NCBI GenBank assembly: GCA_024036415.1
Contig: JAMWET010003603.1
Coordinates: forward strand, 184,501 to 248,500
DNA length: 64,000 nt
Direction of reading: 5' to 3'
From: Prochilodus magdalenae
Taxonomy: Eukaryota; Chordata; Actinopteri; Characiformes; Prochilodontidae
The notes under the pieces: generated by a model
What the model was told of the DNA's origin: nothing
Seen by the model: only the letters and a program-made list of their open reading frames with translations
Databases searched by the model: none
In this document: positions 10,841-22,199 of the stretch, one piece after another
Layout of the letters: each line of letters begins with the position of its first letter
How positions within the stretch are numbered: position 1 is the first letter of the stretch
Position numbers and translations under genes: made by a program

Positions 10841-12564
10841 AAGAACTGGTAAACTTACCCCGGTAATTAAAATGTAAGCACATATCCTTTCTGGCTTGGT
10901 ACATAATCTCAAAAAGCCTTCATCTTCAATTTTGGCCAGAGTTTCTCTTGTTAATCCAATAAAGGATGCACGCTGCAGTGTGCAGTTACACCACATAGGA
11001 AGCATGGCAGGAAAGTGCAAAGAACATCAAGCTCAAACTAATTTTACACAGTGCTCATACATATTTAATGGAATAAAACTTTTAGGAGCATTCAGTGAAA
11101 TCAGGTTCGATATCTTTACACTAACTTGAAGAAATGAGGATGTGACCATGAAATAAGTAACACTGAGATTAGGCTAGGTTACGTTAGTAATTGTCTGTTT
11201 ATCCTGAAGACTTGAGACTGACTGTCTTTCTCAGGGTACATTTTAAAGCCCTACTAAGGCCTGTTGTGGTGTGCTTCTGAATTTAATCCGGAATTCAAAT
11301 ATGAACGTCAGCTGAGTTGGTGCACCTACTAGTGAGCGATATTCTGGCGTATCGGCTATACGAGATTAAATTAAGTTTAGAGTGTTAAGAGTATCGATAC
11401 TGTTATATGCAGACGATGCAACATTCAGAGCAAAGTATGACCTTTACCCTTTGAGGTGACCTTTACCCTACAGTTTGAGGTAAATTAGTCCAGTTTGAGG
11501 TTAAAGTAGCAGAAATCTGAATGTAATTTGTTGGAGGTTAAGGGGAGAGTGGATGGTAAAAGCCAAGCCATGAGCCATTAGCCTAGCATGGATACCAGCC
11601 GTTTTCCGCAGACTCTGCCTACAGCACTCTTTGCTCAGCCAGCTGCTTCAGGCTACACCCCGGGATGCTCTGCTGCTTCTCAGCCCATACTGAAAACATA
11701 AATGACTTGTGATGTTTATCATACCCCGCTGCGCATGACGCTTATAGATGAAAGCTCAAACCCATGAGACAAATAATCTGACCTTAAACAACAGAGCTCT
11801 GTTTATTTCTGAGCTCAGAGAAGGTGAGTGGGAGTTTTACATACACTCACCTTCATTCTCAGGGATATACAACAGTATGGACATATAGTATTCATTTCTG
11901 TGTTTATTAATTTCTCGCACAAAAAAAGATTTTGGTTGTTTAATATGGTTCTAAGACAAATCTCAGAATAATATGCAAAACATGATGGATGACCACCCAA
12001 AAAGGTTTTTTTTTGCATAAATACCATAAACTGCAATATACTAAAAGTAATCTTCATTATACACTAATATACAACTGACAACTAACAGTAGAATTATGTG
12101 GCCCATCTGAGAGATAGTTTTCCTCTCCAATAATGTCGACATTTTCCACACATGGAAGGAGACATTGACGGCACTGTAGCACATCATCTCTATCTATGGA
12201 TCCCATCACTCACACCCCGCAGATAGTTATAGCCCAGTCATCCTCATGCAGCACCTTCTGCAGGAGGCTGAAGTTACTACCGCCTTAAATACAGAAGGTG
12301 GCTCATTTTTGTTTGTTCTGGTGAGCTTTTTCTTTTTTGGTCAGCACCCTGTAGCAGAATGCCATTGTTGCTTGAGGAGTCTTTTAAGCACGTGGACTGT
12401 TAGTCTTTAATAGAATGTCATTCATTAGTCTGACACCGGTGTCTATTCAAATGATCACTAGCATAGGACACTGAAGGAGAACAGTTTCCATTAGCTAGAA
12501 CCTGATCTCTGTACAACAGGTCAAAAGTTGACCACTGTACCACGATCGCTTTACACTTCTTTTG
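10841..12564. other. Unassigned sequence
   Basis: There is no gene and no convincing repeat here. A short internal duplication of the CCTTTACCCT..TTTGAGGT type occurs near 11441-11500. Confidence 0.45.
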
Positions 12565-13880
12565 TTTGTGCCGACAGATATGAGACTATATAATTATACT
12601 GTATATTATATAACGTAGTGGAGTAAACAGTCGGATATTAGACTATATAATTATACTGTATATTATATAACGTAGCGGAATAAACAGTCAGATATTAGAC
12701 TATATAATTATACTGTATATTATATAACGTAGTGGAGTAAACAGTCAGATATTAGACTATATAATTATACTGTATATTATATAACGTAGCGGAGTAAACA
12801 GTCAGATATTAGACTATATAATTATACTGTATATTATATAACGTAGCGGAGTAAACAGTCAGATATTAGACTATATAATTATACTGTATATAATATAATG
12901 TAGTGGAGTAAACAGTCAGATATTAGACTATGTAATTATACTGTATATAATATAATGTAGTGGAGTAAACAGTCAGATATTAGACTATATAATTATACTG
13001 TATATTATATTACCTAGTGGAGTAAACAGTCAGATATTAGACTATATAATTATACTGTATATTATATTACCTAGTGGAGTAAACAGTCAGATATTAGACT
13101 ATATAATTATACTGTATATTATATAACGTAGTATAGTAAACAGTCAGATATTAGACTATATAATTATACTGTATATAATATAATGTAGTGGAGTAAACAG
13201 TCAGATATTAGACTATATAATTATACTGTATATAACGTAGCGGAGTAAACAGTCAGATATTAGACTATATAATTATACTGTATATTATATAACCTAGTGG
13301 AGTAAACAGTAAGATATAAGACTATATAATTATACTGTATATTATATAACGTAGTGGAGTAAACAGTCAGATATTAGACTATATAATTATACTGTATATT
13401 ATATAACGTAGCGGAGTAAACAGTAAGATATATTAGATTATACTGTGTATATACGTAGCGGAGTTATACTAGTATATATAATTATACGTATATTATATAA
13501 CGTAGTGGAGTAAACAGTAAGATATAAGACTATATAATTATACTGTATATTATATAACGTAGTGGAGTAAACAGTCAGATATTAGACTATATAATTATAC
13601 TGTATATTATATAACCTAGTGGAGTAAACAGTCAGATATAAGACTATATAATTATACTGTATATTATATAACGTAGCGGAGTAAACAGTCAGATATTAGA
13701 CTATATAATTATACTGTATATTATATAACGTAGTGGAGTAAACAGTAAGATATTAGACTATATAATTATACTGTATATTATATAACGTAGTGGAGTAAAC
13801 AGTAAGATATTAGACTATATAATTATACTGTATATTATATAACGTAGTGGAGTAAACAGTAAGATATTAGACTATATGAT
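12565..13880. repeat. 57-bp AT-rich minisatellite (about 23 units)
   Basis: The unit is CAGTCAGATATTAGACTATA, then TAATTATACTGTATATTATA, then TAACGTAGTGGAGTAAA, 57 bp in all. Most units differ by one or a few of a small set of recurring variants (CGTAG/CCTAG, TGG/CGG, AGTCAG/AGTAAG, TATTATA/TATAATA). Variants alternate along the array, as expected from unequal exchange or gene conversion. A scrambled stretch lies at about 13424-13500. The TA-rich cores are self-complementary and could form cruciforms. Confidence 0.95.
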
Positions 13881-15064
13881 GAAAAGTACATTTACTTCAT
13901 TCCTGTCCACCACTGAAAAGTACAGTTGATCTCCATGAGCAACTTTTCATTTCCAGTATTTCTTGCCTCGTGGTTGAAGAGGTTACTTCTGCAGGATGTA
14001 AACTCCTGGGAGTGTTGGACACATCCTCAAACAGCATGCTACAGAACAACACGCGCAAATACGTCATTTATCAGGCAGCTTTAATCCAACTCAGGCCTGA
14101 CTACTCACTAACGCCTTGCAACACATACTTATAATTTAGAGTATGTTTCTGAAATAAAATAAAAGGAAAAAAAAGCTTTTTAAAAGAAACTTTTTGCAAA
14201 GCTGCTTAATAAGTCATCTCTCATGTCGCTGCTTTATAATTAACAGACGCTCTGTTACACTTAAAACTATAAAAAGAACAACACAACTTTGGTATTCTAA
14301 GTGAGAGTTATGTTAAATTAATGAACAGTCCAATTAGAAGCACAAGAACCTCACCAAGAACCGGCAAGTTACTCAAACCTACTCCCACGAAGCTTTGACG
14401 CAAAGTGTAACGGGGGGGGGCTTCTTTCCACTGGATTTCATAGAAGCGCTTCTGTGAGAACAGCTCAGACTGCCAACGATTCAGAACCTGCAGTACTGAC
14501 TGTTACAAGCTGTAAACGGCGAGATCCTGTCGGGTTTCTGTGATTCAAACCACACATGGATCCAACTTTGCAGCTTAGCAGCTTATCACCAAATGCATGC
14601 ATCAACAGCTGAACTCAAGTTTGATAGGAATCCCTTTTGTTTTCTCGCAACACTGCTGATAAACAGCAAAGCTATTTATGTTGGAATGGGAGGGAGATAT
14701 GATCAACGGCACAGGACTGATGGTGCAGTCTGAAACGGAACACAAACGGAATACAAAGCGGAATGAAAACAGCTCTGAATGTGGGATGACTATTTGTTTC
14801 TGCTCTATTTTGTCCAACATTCGGTTTCTCTCCAATTATAAGTTCATCTATTTTTTAAAAGGTGCCATAGAATGGGGGACAGTAAGGAGAGTTCAGTAAA
14901 CAGAACTGATATATCATGAACCTTCAATCCTTCAAATACAAACCCTTCATTTCCAAAAGAGGACGAGAAAACGGGCCAATCCCAAATGCCTTACAGTTAC
15001 GGAACAGATTCGTCGATATTTGTGCTACCGCTCTGTACATGTGGCAGCGGAGCCGCAGCAAGCA
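13881..15064. other. Unassigned sequence
   Basis: There is no gene here. A stretch near 14327-14350 (TTAATGAACAGTCCAATTAG) has a close partner at 29.50 kb. The frames at 14602-14899 on both strands look like chance frames. Confidence 0.4.
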
Positions 15065-15842
15065 AAATGATGGACTATGGAGAAATCTATCGGTCCAGGC
15101 TGTGAAAGAAATGTCGGCACATTTCATTCACCTTTCCAACCAAACTGTCAGCTGATGTTCATCTTTAAATGTGGCAGAGGTTGCTTCCTGTTCTTCAGAT
15201 TCTTAATCTTGATGGACAGATGGATGGATGGATGGATGGATGAATAGACAGACAGGCAGACAGACATAGGTAGATCTTAAATGCTACAGCTTGTACAGAT
15301 CCAGAATGTAAGGTGAATTGGCAATGCAAGCCGCCAAATCGGAAATTCAGCTCCCACATCTTTAAAAGGATCCAGGACAACTGTAATTCAGAGTCATTAG
15401 AGTCGCTTGCTCTACACATTTCATTCCGGACAATATGGAGCAGCTCCGCTCAGCGTTTAACACTGAGGAGCCTAAATAGAGGAGCAGCTCCACCTTTATT
15501 AGCATCACAACTCCAACAGCAGCCTGTAAGTAGCAGCTATGATGGAAAGCGAGTAGCTGGTATAAGCAACATTAGCTACTAGCATTAGCGCCAAGCTAAC
15601 TAGCATAGCTAACTAAATAGCATGACTAACTAAAGGGCGGAGCTTATCTACACAGAGGCTTGTTTTATTTTATTTAGCCACATGTTGCATGTGTGTGATC
15701 ATTGCAACGATTCGCTGTTAACCAGCCAATCATAGCAGAGCTCATTAAATATTTAGTGAGCTCTGCTATGATTGGAGACAGGAATACTATTGCGGAATGC
15801 TACCATTGCAGTGTTGCAATAATTCTTGCAGCCCTGTAATGC
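15065..15842 (+). repeat. THAP-like repeat family, copy 2
   Basis: From about 15082 the sequence translates as a diverged THAP-like start (GPGCERNVGTFHS ... PNCQ), alignable to copy 1 (PDCEEDVGTSHTLP..PNCQ). Further on come the shared blocks CAGCCTGTAAGTAGCAGC, ACATTAGCTACTAGCATTAG, GCTTATCTACACAGAGGCT, CCACATGTTGC and a 3' end ...TTGCAGCCCT. A (GGAT)n tract at about 15213-15243 interrupts it. A second C-x-x-C-like stretch, DPECKVNWQCKPP (about 15300-15340), is present. Copy 2 carries the palindrome listed separately. No intact frame remains. Confidence 0.5.
15726..15775. repeat. Perfect 19-bp-stem palindrome
   Basis: CCAATCATAGCAGAGCTCA at 15726-15744 is exactly complementary to TGAGCTCTGCTATGATTGG at 15757-15775, across a 12-base AT-rich loop. 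It sits where copies 1 and 3 of the THAP-like repeat have only a single CCAATCAGAG arm, so the palindrome is particular to this copy or subfamily. Confidence 0.97.
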
Positions 15843-16869
15843 TGAATTTAACTCTGCCTTAGGACATGGTAGACCAGTAAAAAGTGAAAATCCAGACTCA
15901 AACTTTAAAGTCTGGCTAAGGAAGAAAGATGCCCCAGGTCTCGATCCAATCTGAGGGACGAGAGAGAGTAACCCAACACTTTCAGCAATGTGTTGAGTTT
16001 ATGCCCAAAGACACTGAGGCCATTTTAAGGAAAATAGGAACTTACAGGCAGGTATGCTGAACTTGATGTACACATGATAAGGTTAAATCAGTAATGGCAA
16101 ACGGCAATCTGTACAGCTAACTGGCAAAGTTATGGAAAACATGAGCATTATGGGCAAACGAGCGCTGTAGAACTAAATGACCCAAAACAACAATGGTTAT
16201 AATAGCGCATTTTTGTTGTCCTCCAAAACTTGGAAAACACACTTACTCTCAAAACCGGTCCCTGGCAAAAAAACAGGCAATTAGTATAAAACATCTTCAG
16301 AAAACACCTGCACCCAATTCCTAATGCTCCCAAAGTGAATTCTGGCTCAAACAAAGGCTTATTAGTTCCATTTTGTTTATACACCCAGCAGACTACAACA
16401 GAACACAAACACAAGCTCTCACAGTCCTCGATCTCGAGCTCCGAGTCTTCTGCACCACTTACTCTCAGTAACTGCACAGTAGGAAGGTTAATAGCACACC
16501 ATACAATGAATGACTCAAAGACCAACAAAATCCATCAAACCAGCCACGACAGTTTTACGATGGGTCACATGGTCCACTGGACTGCAGAGGGAGATGCAAA
16601 CATCACAAAAATATAAACCTCTGGGATTTCCAGATCTCTATCAAAACTGTCAGACTTGTGGGCCATGCCTTTATATTGAGGCCATTTCTGCTCAAAGACG
16701 CCAGATTTACTACCAGGGGTGAACGATAAGGCAAAAATATCACTCTCAAAATGTTTCACAACACACAATATGTCTCACAAAGCCAAGCGTCTCTGGGGTT
16801 TACAAACAAGCTGTACAAAATGTACAAGCAAAAATCGCCAGGCCCTCCAAACACATATATAAACCAATA
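15843..16869. other. Unassigned sequence
   Basis: There is no gene here. The overlapping frames at 16148-16616 run on both strands and show no domain. A GGGGTGAACGATA motif at 16717 resembles the end of a DNA transposon, but I cannot find a partner end. Confidence 0.4.
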
Positions 16870-16871
16870 TA

Positions 16872-18180
16872 CAGTGAGGAAAATAAGTATTTGAACACCC
16901 TGTTCTCCCCACGTTCTCCCACCTAGAAATCATGGAGGGTTCTGAAATTTTCATCTTAGGTGCATGTCCACTGTGAGAAACATAATCTAAAAAAAAAATC
17001 CGGAAATCACAATGTATGATTTTTTAATAATTTATTTGTGTGTTACTACTGCAAATAAGTATTTAAACACCTGTGAAAATCAATGTTAATATTTGGTACA
17101 GTAGACTTTGTTTGCAGTTACAGAGGTCCCGTAGTTTTTCACCAGGTGTGCACACACTGCAGCAGGGATTTTGGCCCATTCCTCCACACAGATCTTCTCC
17201 AGATCAGCCAGGTTTCTGGGCTGTTGCTGAGAAACACAGAGTTTGAGCTCCCTCCAAAGATTTTCTATAGGGTTTAGGTCTGGAGACTGGCTAGGCCACT
17301 CCAGAACCTTGATATGCTTCTTATGGAGCCACTCCTTGGTTATCCTGGCTGTGTGCTTTGGGTCATTGTCATGTTGGAAGACCCAGCCACGACCCATCTT
17401 CAATGCTCTAACTGAGGGAAAGAGGTTGTTCCCCAAAATCTCGCAATACATGGCCCCGGTCCTCCTCTCCTTAACACAGTGCAGTCGTCCTGTCCCATGT
17501 GCAGAAAAACACCCCCACAGCATGATGCTTCCACCCCCATGCTTCACAGTAGGGATGGTGTTTTTGGGATGGTACTCATCATTCTTCATCCTCCAAACAC
17601 GGCGAGTGGAATTAAGATCATCTGACCACAGAACTTTCTCCCATGACTTCTCTGGATCATCCAAATGGTCAAGGGCAAACTTAAGACAGGCCTGGACGTG
17701 TGCTGATTTAAGCAGGGGAACCTGCTTGGTTTTTCACCAAGCTGCTTGGCAATTGCCCCATAGCCCTTTCCAGCCCTGTGGAGGTCAACAGTTTTGTCTC
17801 TGGTGTCTTTGGACAGCTCTTTGGTCTTAGCCATGTTAGTAGTTGAAGTCTTACTGATTGTGTGGGGTGGACAGGTGTCTTTATGCAGCTAACGACCTCA
17901 AACAGGTGCTTCTAATTTAGAATAATAAGTGGAGTTTTTAGAGGCGGACTAACAGGTCTTTGAGGGCCAGAATTTTTGCTGATTGGCAGGTGTTCAAATA
18001 CTTATTTGCAGCAGTAACACAAATAAATTATTAAAAAATCATACACAGAGGTTTTTTTTATTTTTTAGATCATGTCTCTCACAGTGGACATGCACCTAAG
18101 ATGAAAATTTTAGACTCCTCTATGATTTCTAAGTGGGAGAACAAAGTCACAGGGTGTTCAAATACTTATTTTCCTCACTG
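16872..18180 (-). mobile_element. Passport-like Tc1 transposon, internally deleted
   Basis: The ends are perfect 31-bp inverted repeats beginning CAGTGAGGAAAATAAGTATT, flanked by TA on both sides (16870-16871 and 18181-18182), the Tc1/mariner target duplication. Inner copies of the AAATAAGTATTT motif at about 17053 and 17995 give the long IR/DR-type ends (about 200 bp each) known from Tc1 elements such as Passport and Sleeping Beauty relatives. The length is 1309 bp; I would expect about 1.5-1.6 kb for a complete member. The loss lies mostly within the transposase gene on the minus strand. The element is well preserved at its ends and could have been mobilised in trans. Confidence 0.93.
17086..17834 (-). 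pseudogene. Tc1-like transposase, broken by internal deletions
   Basis: The start at 17834 gives [20 protein letters not shown] and [15 protein letters not shown], the first helix-turn-helix of the paired-like DNA-binding domain. About 80 residues are then missing (second helix-turn-helix and linker), and the frame shifts. The second frame, which runs from about 17730 ([14 protein letters not shown]) to 17086, holds the catalytic core: the first Asp in VLWSDD, a small in-frame loss of the usual KIELFG-type stretch just after it, [16 protein letters not shown], the second Asp in [10 protein letters not shown] and the Glu in NPIENLW, with 34 residues between the last two (DD34E). The C-terminus ends NKVYCTKY. 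The DDE residues survive, but the protein cannot be made in one frame and lacks half its DNA-binding domain, so it should be inactive. Confidence 0.92.
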
Positions 18181-18632
18181 TACACATATATACATATAGT
18201 TTTGATGTCTATAAACTGAATGTCTGAGACATTAAGACCTGAAAAACGAGTTCCAAAGAGTTGAAGCAGAAGGTACACAGTTAAGAACAGAAAGCAGTAA
18301 CCTGTAAACTTATTCATTGTCTGTTCAGGTTTAAGTTTCTCCCTTTACCAGCTTTCGAAATATTGGAACACAGTAAATGCGTTGTTAGCTTGGTGCTAAC
18401 ATCACAGCTAGCATTATCAGAGCAGATAAATAAAGGCTTCTTACAGAGTTATTTTTCATTTAACTCTGAAGTGAAAATGGAATGAATGGTGGGTGAAGGC
18501 TCATGATTAAACAACACATTGCTGAACACAGCTCTGTTAATGGCAAAGGAGTGGGAGGATCGGGTTCAGATAGAATGTACTGGCAAGAGAACTTCAGCAG
18601 AACACAGGTATGCCAAAATCAACAAAGACCAT
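18181..18632. other. Unassigned sequence
   Basis: I recognise no gene or repeat between the Tc1 element and the LINE tail. Confidence 0.5.
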
Positions 18633-18784
18633 ATTAGATTCAAGAGTTTTATTGTCATATGCACGGCATAACAAGCAGTCACACTGTACAATGAAATTCT
18701 TACTTTGCAGTTCCTCCATTCCCGCCAGTCTTAAAAAATAAATTTCAATAAAAAAGAAGCTAAAAATAAGTATAAAAAATATAA

Positions 18785-18877
<93 letters not shown>

Positions 18878-18941
18878 CTAAGTAAGACTAAGTGAAGAAA
18901 AAGATATGGATGCATGTGCAAGTTGTGCGTACAGTGCATAT
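18633..18941 (-). repeat. LINE 3' tail, part 1 (host of hAT-like copy 1)
   Basis: On the minus strand it reads ...GTAAGAATTTCATTGTACAG, GTGCATATGACAATAAAACT, CTTGAATC, a common fish LINE 3' end with an AATAAA signal. An (AT)n tract expands inside it. The tail is interrupted at 18941 by the hAT-like element and resumes after 20142. Confidence 0.65.
18788..18870. repeat. (AT)n microsatellite
   Basis: About 41 AT units within the LINE tail. The long Y-I frame on the minus strand is an artefact. Confidence 0.97.
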
Positions 18942-20142
18942 CAGGGCTCTAGAGTGCGACCAATTTGGTCGCACATGCGACCTAATTTCTCAATTGTGCG
19001 ACCAAAAAAAATCTGAGGTCGCACCAGTGCGACCAGCCGTTCGATAGGGGAAAAAAGAAAAAGTCTTCGCGACTCTGAAAGTCTCCCTGTGGTTAAAAAC
19101 AGACACACATTAGGCCCATTTCGTGGTCTAAACCAATCAAAGATAGCGAAGGGCGGGACCCCGGAGCGCCGTCAGCACTGAGTGATAGTACGTTCAGTGA
19201 ACGAATCAGTGAGTGAACGGGAGCCCTCAGTTCAGTGAACGAATCAGTGAGTGAACGGGAGCCCTCAGTTCACTGAACGAATTACTGAGCAAGCACAGTT
19301 CCCTCGCAATGAGAGTCTCCGCCACCAGATTCGCGGGTGATTCAGTGATTCACAGACCACACAGCAGTTCCCCTGCCGGCCTGCACGGTCGCTGCTGAGT
19401 CGAATCAGCTGAGGAAGTGATTCGGTTCATTATGTTTACTCAAATGATTCGTTCATTCGAACTAACCGTTCGCGAACGACACAACACTAGCAGTCAGGAC
19501 AGAGCGGTGAGTAGCCTAGGCCCGTCAGATAAACAGAGCGGGTGTAGCCGCGGATGGCGAGAGACAATGAAAAAAATGATTTAAAACATTTTGGTTAAGA
19601 ATGTTAAGTTTAGGCCTGGTCCGTTCGAAATTGTTAACCTGGGAGGCTGATGGCTCCGTGTCAGAGCGTTAGTTATGTCAAGCCCTGGTCCAGAGACGGC
19701 ATCAGATAACTAGCCACATACGATCGACTCTGAGTCACAGCCTGCACTGACTGTAAGGAGTGTGGGAAGACCATGGCCGGCAGTAGTGCGTTTGTGACTG
19801 GTTTTAATACATTTAAATTTGAAACGCTGAAAAAGCACAGCGCATCTATCAAACACATTACACGCCCGACAAATGCACTGCCCAAGTGTTAACTTTCTTG
19901 TAGAATTGTGCTTCAAATAAAGAACTTTATGTTGACCACATTGTTAGTTAATCATTTACAAGTCAATATTGCCTATATGGACAGCAATAAAAAAAAAATT
20001 TAAAAAGTGAACATGTAAAACTGCTGTTCTGAATGTGATGCAGTTGAAAATTTGGGTGCACTTAACTTTGGTGCTGGTGCACCTAAGAAAAAACGTTAGG
20101 CGCACCAGTGCAACCAGTTCAAAAAGTTAGTCTAGAGCCCTG
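18942..20142 (+). mobile_element. hAT-like element, copy 1, with 5-bp target duplication
   Basis: It is bounded by 12-bp inverted repeats CAGGGCTCTAGA and TCTAGAGCCCTG and flanked by CATAT on both sides (18937-18941 and 20143-20147). Near each end lie several GTGCGACC/GGTCGCAC motifs, including hairpins at 18954-18974 and about 19018-19035, resembling subterminal transposase-binding repeats. The first 500 bp are CpG-rich and hold a 38-bp tandem duplication of the TTCAGTGAACGAATCA type (from 19193 and 19231) and the perfect palindrome CGTTCGCGAACG (19467-19478). The 3' half carries a zinc-finger remnant like that of copy 2, here ending at a stop right after ...NALPKC. An AATAAA lies at about 19916. 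At 1.2 kb with no catalytic domain, it is non-autonomous. Confidence 0.88.
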
Positions 20143-20300
20143 CATATGCATGTGTAAAGTGCACTGTGCAAGTACAAAAGTAAACAGTATGGAATAACAG
20201 TAGCAGCAGAATATGTATTGGGCTCATATTAATGGGTGCATGTCAGAGTCGGAGTTCAGCCAGATTCAGAGCGGAGCATCTAGTATATCAGCATGCAATA
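20143..20300 (-). repeat. LINE 3' region, part 2
   Basis: After the hAT-like insert, the CATGTGTAAAGTGCACTGTG, CAAGTACAAAAGTAAACAGT text continues the LINE tail of 18633-18941. It resembles the corresponding region of the LINE-like repeat at 27.82-27.95 kb (GTGCAAAG..TAAACAGTATGG). Confidence 0.5.
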
Positions 20301-20711
20301 CCAGATATGTAGAGGTTCACTATCTTAGTATTAATAGAAAATCACAGTGAAGTTGTTTTCTTCTTAATAACTCTAAAATAAGCTTCAGGATGAGTAAAAA
20401 AATAAAAAAATGTCACAGTGCGGTGCTCCACGTCTAAGTGGATCTTACACAGTATTACGTTATCCCAAATGAACCGGGCAGAATATAAACTTGTTATTTA
20501 TTAAGCTTCCACAAGTTGTTCTTTCAAAACAATCTGAAGCAGCAAGTTAATCACAGATTCTGCAGTCAGGCCCTGAACACCATCTGCTAACTGCACAAAT
20601 AAAAATAAATAAATAAACCATCAGCTCGGCCACTGGGAGCAGACTATTGTGAAGTATACGGTTCTTATCATCTACCCATACCCCATCCTTAAACTGAAAA
20701 TCAATATACTG
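20301..20711. other. Unassigned sequence
   Basis: There is no gene or recognised repeat here. An (AAAT)n-like run occurs near 20595-20615. Confidence 0.45.
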
Positions 20712-20998
20712 ACCCATTACTGATCCACTCACACCAACACACGCTAACGCACAACCACGTCAGGGTCACTGCAGTGCTGAGAATGACCCACCACCCACAT
20801 AATACCTGCTCTGTGGGGGTCCTGTGGGGGTCCTGACCATTGAAGAACAGGGTAATACAATATACAGTATACAGATGGACTACAGTCTGTACCTGCACAA
20901 CTACTGAGTGCTCCTATATGGTCAGTGGAGCTGATACAATGGACAGTGAGTGTTGATACAAGGAGTAGGTTACGGTGTACCTAATAAAGTGGCTGATG
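20712..20998 (+). repeat. R1 interspersed repeat, copy 2 (reference copy)
   Basis: This is the most complete R1 3' half in the window. Blocks in order: GATCCACTCACACCAACACA, GTCACTGCAGTGCTGAGAAT, CCACCACCCACATAATACCT, CTGACCATTGAAGAACAGGG, CAGATGGACTACAGTCTGTA, CTCCTATATGGTCAGTGGAG, GACAGTGAGTGTTGATACAA, CCTAATAAAGTGGC. It serves as the empty-site reference for the hAT-like insertion into R1 copy 4. No coding capacity is visible. Confidence 0.75.
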
Positions 20999-22199
20999 GT
21001 TGTAATTTAACATACAGTCATATCACCACCTCAACTTACTATTTGACCTCATTATTTCTTAATGCATGCTGACTGTGTATAGCTGTTAAATGGCACTGGG
21101 TCTTGTGCCACTTCTTGAAATGTCAAGCTGGGGCTGCACCGGAGCGACTGATGAATTATTTCCACCTGCATTCGTTTTAGCCTGTTCTGTGAAGATTAAA
21201 GGCAGGTTTGGGTTTTGAAGTCCTGTAATATGACTACATTGACAAATGGTGCCAAACAAAGCCTATGTAATGCATGGGGGCACATGCTGTGTGATCTAAG
21301 AGGCAGAGCAGAACACTGATGGATGTGTGCAAGAATACAAATGTGAGAAATCCCATTGGATTACAGCCTTATTTCCGTACCCTGCACACCTCTCAGCCAT
21401 CACTCACACTCACACATACACACATCTGCACACCACACATACACACCAACATCAAATAACATAAATAAAACAAAACAAAAAAAGACTAAAGGCTTTTACA
21501 ATGAACCATGACGGATATCTGAAAAGGCCACAAAGTGCGCCCGAACGCAACATTAAAAAATACGGATGAAAAATGAACCTGGTTCCTCTTTAATTCTACT
21601 CCAATCAAGCCCAGTTTCAGCCACACATCTTACGACCCGGACTTTTCATCAGCTCAAGGATGCATTGCAAATGATACTGGTATCTGGAAGACGTCTGATT
21701 ACATGCTCGTTTACTTGAACAAAATAACGTCCAATCCCACCTGATGCCACCTGGCATGAGCCTAGTGCTTGCTACCATGCTAATGAGCAAATGACTGGAG
21801 CTCTGCTTTACCAGCAAAATGTTGCTGACTCCAATTTAAAAAAAAAAAAAATAACAACATCTGGCGTATTCACTCCAGGCATACGCTGCGATTTTCCCGG
21901 TTTAGCTTTTTTCCAGACCCAAGAACGCACTGCTCTGTATGTTTGGTACATTTGGTCTAAAGTGAAAGCTGCTTTCGAGCTCCAGGAGGGTACGCTACAC
22001 ACTCACACCACCACCTGTGCGGTTACGTGACTGGTTCATTTTGTAGCGTGAATGCTTCAACATATCACTTTTCCGTGGAGTTACGTGGAGGCAGGAATAC
22101 TTGAAACCAAGGAACTTCATAATGCCTACTATAGTGCAAACCTGCAAACAGAAATGCAGGTGAGGTCAATCATTCTCTGAGTAGAGAGTTTAGGCCCAG
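20999..22199. other. Unassigned sequence
   Basis: I see no gene here. The frames at 21617-22030 are short and run on both strands. A CA-rich stretch occurs at about 21405-21450. Confidence 0.45.

Noticed and set aside
12565..13880. CRISPR-like look of regularly spaced repeats
   Set aside because: The repeats are directly tandem without unique spacers, in a eukaryotic transposon-rich context. This is a minisatellite.
18934..20150. 8-bp hAT-type duplication around hAT-like copy 1 (GTGCATAT / CATATGCA)
   Set aside because: The 8-mers do not match. Only CATAT is shared, and copy 2 with its reconstructed empty site independently supports 5 bp.
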